A DNA stretch of 64,000 nucleotides from Dryas octopetala (Eukaryota; Streptophyta; Magnoliopsida; Rosales; Rosaceae): NCBI GenBank assembly GCA_963921425.1, contig OY992839.1, positions 12,627,409-12,691,408 of the forward strand, written 5' to 3'. Under the pieces are notes generated by a model. It was given only the letters and a program-made list of their open reading frames with translations. It searched no databases and was not told where the DNA came from. A program made the translations under genes and the position numbers. Numbering within the stretch: position 1 is the first letter of the stretch; each line of letters opens with the position of its first letter. This document shows, one piece after another, positions 25,843 to 36,884 of this stretch.

Positions 25843-26037
25843 GTCGCTCTAAACCATGTACGCCCATGGTTTTGCAAAACTGCCGCTCTAAACCATGTAC
25901 GCCCATGGTTTAGCAAAACTGCCGCTCTAAACCACGTACGCACATGGTTTTGCAAAACTGTCGCTCTAAACCATGTACGCCCACGGTTTAGCAAAACTGC
26001 CGCTCTAAACCACGTACGCACAAGGTTTTGCAAAACT
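25843..26037. repeat. 39-bp minisatellite, five full units
   Basis: Five consecutive 39-bp units of the form GYCGCTCTAAACCAYGTACG...GCAAAACT, with a diverged partial unit on each side (about 25790-25842 and 26038-26050). Units alternate between GGTTTTGC and GGTTTAGC, suggesting a 78-bp higher-order unit. Because 39 is divisible by 3, the minus strand stays open and reads a 13-residue repeat (GRTWFRAxVLxNH). Confidence 0.93.
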
Positions 26038-26529
26038 ACCGCTCTAGAACATTCTACTCGATCTATAAATTGGCTCAAGATAATAAGTTGATGCACACAA
26101 CTGGTAATCATATCTTCTACTCTAATTATTTGTTGTTTTCGTAAGAAAAATGGTTGGAGTTTTTGAGGCCTTTGAAGGCCAAGATAAAGAAGAAGGTGAG
26201 GCTAATGGAGAGTTGGAGCCTGGAGGGCCAATCGTACAATTCTAAACTAATAATTGGAGCAATGATTTACCAGAGGTATATCAATATACATCTTGTTTTA
26301 TCGTTATTTTTTCATGTTAATTTATTCACACACGCGTAAATATATTTATATAACTTGTCGTTCCTTAATTTTCTCCCCCATATGTGTGTGCTTTTTTCTT
26401 TTCTTTTTTGTGTTTATTGCATAAAATTTAGTTTTCCTACTTCCTTTATGGTAATTGTGTTTTATATTTGCCCTTCTTGTAATTGTGTTTTAATTGTGTT
26501 TTAAATGTTTTAAATGTAAAACATAAAGA

Positions 26530-26910
26530 CAAACAGGGGCCGGCGGGTCGCTCTTCAACTCCTACTGCATCTCCAAAAACCAAAACCCAGTACCTTTTGG
26601 ACTGTGTGTCACAAATGCAAGATGCAATACGAGTATCTAAGAGTGTACCTGAATCATAATCTTCTTTGCCCCAATTGCTATATATGAAGCATTTTTGGCA
26701 ACAGAGATACCTCCTCCACCTACAAATGGTTCCCGGTCATCCACCTCATTGAATTCATCACAGCAGCGGCAGAACTCAAATCATGAGACTGCTAATAAAA
26801 ACACATCCAAAAGGAGTCCAGCGTCGTCGGAGGAGCAGCAGTTTGTCATAAAAAAAACAAGTGAATTTATATGTATTTTTCTATATGAATATGAATCCAG
26901 TTATGTTTCA
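26530..26910 (+). pseudogene. DnaJ/DUF3444-type protein fragment, frameshifted
   Basis: The plus strand reads FWTVCHKCKMQYEYLRVYL then NHNLLCPNC, the zinc-finger-like block (C-x2-C...C-x2-C) found between the J domain and DUF3444 in plant DnaJ-like proteins. A TATA duplication at about 26682-26687 shifts the frame. After it the matching reading continues as EAFLATEIPPPPTNGSRSST...SQQRQNSNHE. No J domain or DUF3444 is nearby, so this is a fragment, perhaps moved by a transposon. Upstream at 26149 a short ORF (MVGVFEAFEGQDKEEGEANG...) has unknown meaning. Confidence 0.6.
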
Positions 26911-27340
26911 TTTTTTTCCTAAAGTTGAATCCAGTTAAGGAAAAATCTATTCGGGTATTTGGTAAACGATTTTGTTTTTTGGTTTTTTGTTTAGATCTAT
27001 GGACGTAGTACTAGGTAAGCCATGTGGGAAGGTTGTTGTATTGAACTACAATAAAGCCAGATATCATGTATGCTGCTAGCTTATTATTTAGATTCATGCA
27101 CAAGCCAACTCATATACATTATGGTATGGAGTTGCAATAAGAATCATAAGATATAAATATATATAAGTTTCAATTGACTTTGGTATCCTGTATGAAAGAA
27201 TATTGTACCAAAATTATTTGGATTTTGTGATACAACACCATCAGTTTTACAAATTTTAGAACCCTGTATCTTGCTCAAAATAACAAAATTCTTCCAATAA
27301 TAGTTATCTTCCATAAACTGACCAAGCCATTTATTCATTT

Positions 27341-27428
27341 TTTCAATCTAAATAACCCAATTAGTCATTAAGACCCAATTAGTCATTTTTTTAATCTAAA
27401 TAACCCAATTAGTCATTAAGACCCAAAG
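27341..27428. repeat. Short tandem duplication
   Basis: The segment TCTAAATAACCCAATTAGTCATTAAGACCCAA occurs twice in succession, with an interrupted third motif CAATTAGTCATTTTTTTAAT between. Non-coding. Confidence 0.7.
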
Positions 27429-27526
27429 ACCGAGCCTAGCCATACCACACCTATAAATTCACACTCATGCTCCACATATGGATGAAAATAACTTACCTAT
27501 CCCTCCCCTTGGGATAGCACCTAGCA

Positions 27527-27557
<31 letters not shown>

Positions 27558-27767
27558 GATACCACATGTCCTTGTGACAGGGACAGCTAAGTTCACTAAA
27601 GGATTCTTGTTAAGAGACAAGAAAAAGGTAAAGGACCAATTATTTACTTGACTAGGATAGACCAAGCTCAATTTTTCCTTATAAGATGGGGAAAAAAAAT
27701 ACATGCATCTCAAATCATTCATTTCATATCTAATCGTTTTAAATACATTCGTTTAATTAATTCAAGA

Positions 27768-28412
27768 TTTTTTATCAATTTACTTATCTGAACAGCTGAA
27801 TTTTAACTTGTATTTCACTTCACTACCTAATAAATTTTTTGAGTCAATGTGACACTTTAATTTTAAAAAAATTTCAAAATTAGACCTCCGTTATATTTTG
27901 TCAAATTTTTTGTAAAAAAATAGTCATGTGCGACGTACATGACCTTTTTTAAGAGACATTTTGATCTTTTTAGGTACCCAATGAAATTTTTTTAAGATTC
28001 TCCTATTCATACCCCAAAATATACTTTCCACACCTAACAATTTCTAATTTTACCCAAAAGTCAAATTGTTTAAAAAAAAAAAAAAGAACACCACAGCAAC
28101 CCCACAGCCCCTCCCTCCACCACCACCGACGGTCCTCGCTCCGACCACCTCATTCCCCCTCCCCTCCTCCCGACCAGGCCCCTGAAAATCCACCTCTTAT
28201 TTTCTCTTAAAAAAACCTATAAAAGGAAAGTATAATCATGATCACCATCTTAATCTTGATCTGCCCAGCAACAAAGAAAGAAAGAGAGAGACAAAGAAAG
28301 AAACTGATGGAAGGAAATATTTTGGGTCTTAGGAAAATTGACTTTAATTTCGTCATCATCTTTAGTAGGAAATCTGAAAATGATTGTGGGGAGTGAACTG
28401 GGGAGGCTAAAG

Positions 28413-28457
<45 letters not shown>

Positions 28458-29127
28458 AAGCCAAGGGAATAGTTGCATTGAGCAATGTCCAGGAGAGCTG
28501 CTGCATACCCAATTGCTTTTGAGTGGAATCTGTGGGTGATGAAGAAATGGGAGAGAGGGTCTCTGAGAGGTTTAAAAATGAGGGGGTTAAATCTTTGAAT
28601 CGGATGGCCAAAAAAAAGAGTTAGAACTTTGTGAATGGAAGATGGGGTTTTGCTGGAGATTAAGTTGTTGGGTTTGGGTGGTGGAGTGGAGGTGGTGTTG
28701 TGAAGGGTGGGCTGCAATTTAGAACATGGGTGGAGGTGGTGGCCGTTGGGTGGGTGGGCTGGGTGGTGGGGGAGGTTTTTTATTTGTTTTTTGTCTTTCA
28801 AAAATAATAATAGATATATATATATATTATAATTACATACAATTTAGGAATGTTATAAAGTTTTTTTAAAACAAAAAGACATGTGTAATTTTTTTATAGG
28901 TCCAAGTTATGTGGGTTGTTGCAATTTATTTATTTTATTGATAGTAGAAAATTAATATGAAAAGACTAACATGCCCTTATTTTTAACAGAAATATTAACA
29001 GAATATAACGGAAGTCTGACATTGAAATTTTTTAAAAATTAAGGTGTCACATCGAGTCAAAAAATTTATTAAGTGGTGAGGTGAAAAACGTGTTAAAGTT
29101 CAGATAGATAAATTGTTAAAAAGCAAT
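27768..29127. mobile_element. Probable Pack-MULE with ~150-bp inverted termini
   Basis: The left arm (about 27768-27915) and the right arm (about 28975-29127) are long inverted copies. They share ...AATAAATTTTTTGA(G/C)TC(A/G)ATGTGACAC, then AAAATTTCAA and CCGTTATATT. Both ends are flanked by AATTCAA (AATTCAAGA left, AATTCAAAT right), a plausible 9-bp Mutator-type target duplication. The interior (28090-28800) is GC- and CT-rich and non-repetitive, in contrast to the AT-rich arms, as expected for a captured gene piece. Confidence 0.7.
28207..28801 (-). pseudogene. Captured gene fragment inside the Pack-MULE
   Basis: The minus strand stays open for 183 codons. It includes HRFHSKAIGYAAALLDIAQC, which faintly recalls the N-terminal YAxAL helix of ATP synthase delta/OSCP subunits, before running into a (CT)n microsatellite (28416-28455) that reads as Ser-Leu repeats. 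The parent gene cannot be named with confidence. The frame ends in low-complexity sequence, so no functional protein is proposed. Confidence 0.35.
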
Positions 29128-29562
29128 TCAAATACATCTCATTCACTGTTTTATAATTTCGTTTAACTAATGATACTAATCTAGCAGTATTCTCAAAATT
29201 TAAATCCTCTCTTTTAAATCATTCCATCCAAGCGAAAATTCAAATGTGTATTTCTTATAATGCAATCCATACTAAGAATGTTCAAATCCAACAACTAATA
29301 TAATAAATAGATAACTCAACTTAAATCTATCAACAATCCAATCTTACAGTTACATGTGAAGAAAAATCCAAGACTATTCTCATCTTTCTTTCATTTTCTG
29401 TGACATTTGTTGGCTCACATATAGTTTTCTATTCTTGACATTTAATGTCCCGCAGTGAAGGCAGAAATGCCATCAAAAAATTAAATTTAGTTAGAAGAAT
29501 AAATTAGATATCCTCACCTGGGAAGACAATTGGTACAGAAAAACATATCAATTGACTAAGGA
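29128..29562. other. Intergenic, 3' flank of the PHP-domain gene
   Basis: AT-rich. It contains the 3' UTR of the minus-strand gene ending at 29563. No other feature seen. Confidence 0.4.
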
Positions 29563-32500
29563 TTATTTACTCTCTATGGGAACCTGGATTCCTCCCTGAT
29601 TAATTGAAATGTGGGAAAGCTTCAATTTGAGGGCCTCAAAATCTGCATTTTGTCTCTCTTCGTTTGTCAACCACAAGGACAAGCAACGATCAATCAAGTC
29701 CTTGCCGCAGCTTAAGGGAGAAAATCCTTTACCAAACCTTGTAATGCTTGCAAGATTTGAATCTGAAGGCTCCTCAGCATAATTCTCTAAAATGTGCCTA
29801 ATCGCACCACACCAAATTGGTCGAGCTACTTTAAGAAAGTCACGCAAAACCAACACTGGAAGGTTCACACTACCCAGCGCAGACTCACCATGCCCGCCTT
29901 TCCCATGATAATCTGACCCTCCAAGCTTCAGAAGACCATAAGTATCAGCTAGATCACTGTATGCTGTTGACAAAATAAACAGAAAAGATATGAGTACTGA
30001 TTAAAGAACATAAGAAAAAACTTAATCTATTTCCAAGGTAATCATGTTCTAGAAGAAATCGGCATTCTAAATATTCAATGGAAAGGATAAGCAAGTAGGA
30101 ATTAATCATTTTAGGCAGAAATTTAGGACTGCAAGCATTATAATGCCAGAAGTACATGTCCCTTCATGCCAGCTGGAAGCAGTTTCATTTAGAATCTTAC
30201 CAAATATATTGCATTACAAGAATGGAAAACAATGTGTTTTACTGAAACAATTGTGGACAACAAACTTGTTGAATTGCACCCCGCATACACACTTTTCACA
30301 ACAAACAATAAACTGACTTTTAATCCAAACTGAGACCTGATTCTATGTCTTCAATGCTGTTCCATGGTTAGTGGGAATGTTTTAAATATGCACCATATAG
30401 TAAAACATTATAAGAGAAATTCCCTTTCATCGAAGAATATGTTCTATACACTGTACAGGAACTAAATCCAAGTTGAAGTCAACCCCCATAGTCAATTTAT
30501 ATTCTTATAAACAAGATTCATGAGAAGTAAATATATTCCAAAATAATATAATATCCATTACATTATAGGGGAAGGAACAAATAGCTACATCTCAGATTGC
30601 ATACCAGCCAGTTTTCCGTCACTTCTGTAAACTTCTATCCCATGAAGACCGGCTTCTTTCAACCTTCTGGCAATGCCAACTGGATTTTTCAATCCCCAAG
30701 GATGAGCTAGCACAGCCACGCCTCCCGTATCACATATCATTTTTATTGCTTCCTCTGCCGGCGGTTCACTTCCCCTGATCCCAATACAATGTAAATTTTT
30801 CTTGACAATGGTTTCTCAGTCATATATATGCAAAAACAGTAATCAGAATACAACAGTAAGCTCAGAATATTACGTAGAATATGCAGGTCCACCATCGAAA
30901 AGATAGCGAGCAAAAGCTTGTTTCAGATTTTCCACATAACCTGCTTCAACCATCGCACGGGCCACATGCAATCTCCCAGGAGCGACTCCCTTGCCTGCAA
31001 TCCTTGCAACATGCTCCCACTTAAGAGGCAACTTGAGCTTATTCAGTTTGGAGACCATATTTTGTGCACGAACATAACGACCATCCCTTATATTAGACAA
31101 GAACTTTTCCAGCTCCTCAAAACATCTTGGCCCACAGCTGCTGTAATATGCAAGGATGTGCACTGGTTCCTCTGGTTCAGACTCTTCTCTGAAACCAATG
31201 TACAAAACATCAGTGGCATTGAACTAAGGAAGTATTGTGAAATTCCTGCAACTGATTTCTTTGTGAAATTCTTGCAATTTTAATAAGAAATAAGGGATTA
31301 CATGACACGATTCTTCTGAGTTCAGACAGAAGTAAGAAAAAAAAAAAAAAAAAAAACAGAGGCATTCTCTAATCATAAATTGCCAATAAGGGAAATCAGT
31401 AACAGAAGAACTTGCAGAGTATTTGAGGGAACTTGAGTAATCAGCCTATAAATGCTTTGCCAGAATTTGAAAGAAGAAAGATGCCATAATTTTCGAGAAA
31501 TTACCTTGGGTAGAATATTGTACTGATTTCAACACCTGGAATTATCTTTATGCCATATCTCCGAGCTGCTTCTAGGGCCTCAGGGATGCCAGACAGTGTG
31601 TCATGATCTGTCAGAGCAAGAACTTTCACCTGTTATGAGCAAATATACTAATTAAATCTTACTACACCTCAGTACGTATTTTAAAGTATTCAAAATGTAG
31701 GAATGACAGTTTAGCTAGCCAAGGAACTTCTAATGTCAAAAACATACAAAATTTTCAGGCATTTCGGACTTCAGTTACACCCACAATATTAAAACAATAC
31801 AAGAAAGCTCAAGTATTTCTTTTCCCTACCATAAATTCAATTTCAATAAAGTTAATTTTAGCTTGTTCCATTTTCATAAGATGAAAAACAAAAGTCTCCT
31901 GCAATTCTTCTCTCACGACATATGACACATAGTAAGAGGAGCATGTCAATCTAATTTCTTATCGAGTTTGACAGTGATTCTCGTGGCTATCTGAACTATG
32001 GCTGTAAATGCAAAGAAAAATTAAGCATACCCTTGTTCCACCTGTTTGACATAGGCAGTCACCGAAAAAATCAGACTGCAGCTTACTAGTTTCACGAGTG
32101 TACAACCTAATTCTGAAAGACCACACTACCAACCAACCTGCTACAACAAGTCAAGTCCATTTGACCTACAGTTCAAGTTACTTGTAACTTGAGTAGCCCT
32201 TCCAAAATCTGGCACAAATGTTGTAAGCTGACTCAACCCAAGGGGAAAGCAGGTCAGATTAACTACCAGCAAATAGAAGGCTATCCCATCAAAGAGAGAA
32301 TGGTTTATTAACATCCAGAACAGTCTCAATTCTCAAAATACCTATTATTAACTTGACTGTATGTACTTTGCATCATCTTTCATTTGCATGTATTTGATTA
32401 ATGATTACTAATGACTTGTAAAACAGGATTGATCATTATCCCCCATCAATACGGATGCATACCATATCTCTAAAGTTCATGAATATTTGAAATTAATATT

Positions 32501-34487
32501 TCCTCCATTTAACTTAAATATCAAAATGAAGTTATAAGGTACCCTGTTGCCACACACAAACACAGATGCACACAAGAAGCAGTCCTCCAACCCATTCTTC
32601 AGAAAATTCATCATGTAAAGACAGAGCCTCCTTGCACCAGACTCCTACTTTCCTTCAAATAATTACCATACTATACCTTGATAGCACTTTGTAAAAGTTA
32701 TCTGATCGATGCATCTATCAATAATTAATGAACCTTTGTTAGCTGGGTCAGCAGCAATGAATGTGCCAATGTAAGAATCCAATAGAATACAAATTTACTT
32801 ATCTAAAACATCATCTTCATTGGAAGTTTTTTAAGAACTTTAGCGAGACTCATACTCAATTATGTTCACCTATTAAGTTGTAGCTCACACATTCTCCATT
32901 GCAGCCATAATCTCAGATGCCTACATAGCCCCCTGCCCATCTAAAGCTAATGAAATCTCACTGTAACAAACACCCTTTGCATCATGATGAACCTAATTCC
33001 CATTCTTCAGTAGACTGTAGATCACCAATCTGCTATTCTCTCTTAAGCCAAACAAAAGACCATGGAGGGTTGCAATTTGATCTATACAGAGTATCTTTCC
33101 TAAACAAGCATATATCAGAAAACCACAATGTATGAGCATAATGAAATGAAAATCATGGTCCCTTAAAAGGTAAAGACACCCCTTGTCACCATGAATCATG
33201 TTTCATGAATGAAGAAGCCCAAATTTAGTGTAGAAGTATGGAAGATACATAGAGCTTTCTAGAGTCTAGTTGTGATATTAATTGTAGCTTCCTAGTGTCT
33301 AGTGGTGATCATAATTGTAGCTTCCTACAGTCTAGTGATGATCTTAGTTGTAATATATCAGAAGAACCTTTGATCAATCATAATGAAAACTGTGAAGTAT
33401 GTGAAGAAACATCTCCAATTGTAATTGAGCTTCTATTCTCTATTATATTGCATGTAAGAGTTTGATAAACATGGTTTGGGACTTGCCAAGTTATCAGAAA
33501 GAAGTAGTGCCAAAATTTATTCACCAGGACTAAAATAGACATCATCATTAATTTGAATAAACATAGTATGGATATATCTATATTTGTATGTATTCAGCAT
33601 TGAAAGTGGTCCAATAATTTACAACTCTCAAACAAGAACCCAAAAAATATTATACATATCCAGAAATTATTACCAGTTTCATCCTAGAGTGAACCACAAT
33701 GCTTAGGTTTGTCTATCTCAGGCTCTCAGCATGAATGAATCTTAAGAGGAAAAAAAATAATTGATGATGGTTAAGTCATGCATTCAGCATATGTGGTGTA
33801 GTGAATTTCCTAACAATGGAACCAAATTCTTTTCTTTAGGAAAACAATGGTTGTAGTTTGTATTTTGTGAATAAACTTTTCTACCAATCTTCTGAACCTA
33901 CTAATTGTAATGAAAGTTGCAACCCGGAGGATTCAGAGTGTTCCTTTCTAGCTGCCACAGGGGCAGAAGCTCAATGAAGTTGTTAGAGAAGAAATTAAGT
34001 CATCTAAAAATAAAAGAAGGAAATTACATCATAGAAAACAAAACCATAAGACCTCAAAACCAGATACAATATTGGACCCAAAAAAAAAAAAACAAAGCAG
34101 AACCCATTTATGTTCATCCAAAACTGCAAAACCAATATAAGAAGAACTCACCCCATTTCCATGAGCCCTCTCCACCACCTTGGAAGGCGAAAGAAACCCA
34201 TCACTGCATTTCGAATGCGAATGCAATTCAAACACCACCTTCTCTCCACCCCTCCCGACACTCTTCTGCACCCCAAAATCATCCACAACACAAGAAGCCG
34301 CATTGGAAGCCAGTGAAGAAGCAGCTTGATCCAAGAAAACCCATTCGCTCACAGACTTGAAAGCCAGAGTCTGCTCAGTGGTCATCTTCTTCTTGATCCC
34401 ACCACGCTTCTTCTTCTTCTTTGTCTTCTTTGGGCTGTCTCTGTTGGAGACCTTTGAACTGTGAATGGTGTAACCGTCACCCATCAT
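29563..34487 (-). CDS. PHP-domain (polymerase and histidinol phosphatase-like) metal-dependent phosphoesterase, frameshifted in exon 4
   Basis: Minus-strand exons: 34487-34152, 31629-31505, 31188-30874, 30776-30605, 29963-29563. Splice phases fit throughout if two bases are ignored in exon 4, giving 448 aa. Metal-site motifs of the PHP superfamily are present: H-S-H at 89-91, L-T-D-H-D-T at 118-123, P-G-V-E at 143-146, A-H-P-W near 282-285 and G-S-D-Y-H at 331-335. Bacterial relatives (YciV/RNase AM type) dephosphorylate 3',5'-bisphosphonucleotides and trim 5' RNA ends; the plant role is inferred. The N-terminus has a Lys-rich stretch (residues 20-34). The extra CG near 30719-30722 would cause a stop at 30709-30707 after ~281 residues, so this allele is truncated or the sequence has an error. 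Intron 1 is 2.5 kb. Confidence 0.87.
33258..33354. repeat. 33-bp imperfect tandem repeat, three units, in PHP-gene intron 1
   Basis: Three units of the form TCTAGxGTCTAGTxGTGAT...AATTGTAGCTTCC follow one another (33258-33290, 33291-33323, 33324-33354) with a few substitutions each. Confidence 0.75.
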
Positions 34488-34980
34488 CTATTGGAACAAC
34501 AAAGAAAGGAAAGGACTGTGATTTGGTGTTGTCGTTGTTTGGTTGGTTGGTTGGTTGTTTAGGTCATCAGGTCATCTCTGCAGCCTATTAGGATGGATAG
34601 GGGATTACTGGATTAGGGATTGGGAGGAGATAGGTTGCTAAAGAAAGGTCTGTCATTGATTGGATAATCCTGCAGACTCACAGGTGTCCTCACTTCTGTT
34701 CTGCTTTTACTTTTGGTCTGACAAACGCGTACCTTAATCCAATGTCTTCGTAACTGTATTGTCCTTGTAAGTTTAATTTTCTTTTGAGTGCTTATATTTT
34801 TACCCATTTGTTTAATTTTCTCATACATCTTATTTTTACATTCATTATTAAAATTTTTTTTAAATAAAGTAAATGATTTTAACACCCCCATCTCATTCCC
34901 TTTTAGATCCGGGTCCTTTTTATTTGTCTTGAGTAGGTCCACTGAATCCTAAGTCGGTCCACATCTTCGTTTCCTCTATG
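34488..34980. other. Intergenic, upstream of the PHP-domain gene
   Basis: Short GGTT repeats near 34540-34558 and AT-rich sequence. It should include the PHP-gene promoter and 5' UTR; no clear TATA box was identified. Confidence 0.35.
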
Positions 34981-35094
34981 CTCACTCCGTCTTCGTCTCC
35001 CACTCTGTCTCTCTCGCTCTCCATCTCTCTCCCTTTATGTCTCACAGATCTAATCGATCTGGAAGACCTCTACGGCATTGTCAAGACTCGAAAT

Positions 35095-35440
35095 TTATTC
35101 GAGAAGCTGTACCTGAATTTCTCTGCGAATTTTGGCGAAGTCGTGGAAGCGCTTTTCGGGCAAGTGGCGAAACTCGCCCCAATCGGTCCCGTCGTCGCCA
35201 GGCTTCGGCGGGCGGTGCTCGAGCATCAACACGAGCGGTCTGCGAGTACAGATATCGCAGGCGTGGGGGAGAAAGTCGAGGCCGATGAGCGCTTCGAGCA
35301 CGCTTGATTTGCTGCTACTTTGGCTTCCGACAACCGCCACCTACGACAGCAAAATCTTGAACAATTCTTTTCCGGCGGGGGCGAGAATTTCCTGAAGCTT
35401 GTTGATGATCGGAATCAGCGACGACCCGACTGTCACTGAA
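35095..35440 (-). pseudogene. DRP3: Dynamin-related protein (DRP3-like) GTPase-domain exon 1, pseudogene
   Basis: The minus strand reads SLIPIINKLQEILA, ~11 residues later an in-frame stop, then [37 protein letters not shown] and [23 protein letters not shown]. These are the start of a dynamin-type GTPase: P-loop G-x-x-x-x-G-K-S and switch-I T-R-R-P. Family members drive fission of mitochondria and peroxisomes. The P-loop has Ser in place of the essential second Gly (GSQSSSKSS instead of GSQSSGKSS). The exon ends at 35113 with CAG|GTACAG, a plausible donor, so introns were kept and this is a DNA-level duplicate rather than a retrocopy. No further exons were seen. Confidence 0.8.
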
Positions 35441-35686
35441 GGTCTTGGATTGGCAGCAAAGGAGCCAACAACTTGGAACAACTGCCCTCAAAACCTCCCT
35501 TCCGACAAGGACTTCTCTGATCTCGAAGCTGGCTAATTTGGGTATTGTTATTCTGATTCAGTAATTGAAATGGTATTGTTGTAATGATTTAGTAGGAATC
35601 AGTGATTGTTACTTTCTGAATATTGTTGTGATTTAGGTTTGAATTTTGGTTTTGTTGTGATTGTTTCACGTTAGAATTGAAATAGG

Positions 35687-35970
35687 CTATGGTTGTTATT
35701 ACTCGTCAATAACACTATATAAGTGCGGACTATGATTGTTACTGCTTGTCATTAACAATATTTAAGTGAGGTTATTGTTGTTACTACTTGTTATTAACAA
35801 TATATAAGTGGGGGCTATGGTTGTTACTGCTTTTCAATAACAATATGTAAGTGGGTGATGTGGTTGTGTCAGTATCAATATGCAAGTGAGGCTATGATTG
35901 TTACTGTTTATCAGTAATAATATGTAAGTGAGACTATGATTGTATATTTGTATATGTAAGTTGTGCTATG
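35687..35970. repeat. ~43-bp imperfect minisatellite, about six units
   Basis: Units of the form CTATGxTTGTTACTxCTTxTCAxTAACAATATxTAAGTGxGG follow each other with substitutions and small indels and decay toward the right end. Non-coding. Confidence 0.75.
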
Positions 35971-36224
35971 ATTTATATAAGTTGTCTTGTTTTCTGGGTT
36001 TTTTGCATAGTGAAAAAGTTGAATAATTGCCACTGTTGGTTTTTTTTTTTTTTTTAAATGTGGAAAACAAATTTAAAATGGCGTTAAAAAAATGACAAAA
36101 AAGTTATTGCAGCTATTGGACTGTTAAAAGTGGACCGCTATAGTATTCACTATAGCTGTTAGGCCTTAAAAAAAGTATATTTTATGAAATGGATTTTTTA
36201 AAAAAAACCCAAAAAAATATATAT

Positions 36225-36770
36225 AAAAACACTATTTTCACCTCTCATTATTCTTAAAATATCATTTTGTTTTGTAAGAGTATAGTATTTTTGATATACC
36301 AACTCAAACACTCACCTACTAAACACTCTTCCCACCCCTCTTAATTATCATTCCACCCACCTATCTTTTTTCCAAATAAAAGAAAAAGAATTTTATAATC
36401 ATCCTATAATTCATTCCTAAATTCCAAATTAAATCTCTAAGATTAATTATTCAATTTCTAAATAAAAGAAACATTAAAATAAAATGAATTTTTAATCTAA
36501 AACTATAAATAAATAAAAAAGGTTTAGGGTATAGAATAATCATACATTTTAATAGATATATGACCATCAACCAAATAATATTATCAATTTTAAGTTTTGG
36601 TGACATAGTAGAATTAGGGTTTATGGAAGAAAAGAATTATAGAAAAAGATGGGTGTGTGAGATGATAGTTAAGGGAGTGGAAATAGTGCTTAGTAGGTGA
36701 GTGTTTGAGTTGGTATATCAAAGGGTATTATAGGAATAATGAAAGATGGTCAGAGTGTTTTTATATTTTT
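36225..36770. repeat. Foldback/MITE-like element
   Basis: The left arm (about 36225-36355; AACTCAAACACTCACCTACTAA within it) is the inverse of the right arm (about 36645-36770; TTAGTAGGTGAGTGTTTGAGTT). Both arms end at AAAAACACT/AGTGTTTTT. The AT-rich interior has no ORF. Confidence 0.75.
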
Positions 36771-36884
36771 ATCAAATTTAATGGTAGGTGTAAAAATAAG
36801 GTAGGTGAAGAAATAAGACACAAAGTGGGAATATAAGCACTCTTTTCTTTTTTCAATTTTATATCTTTTTATTTTGGTTAATTC

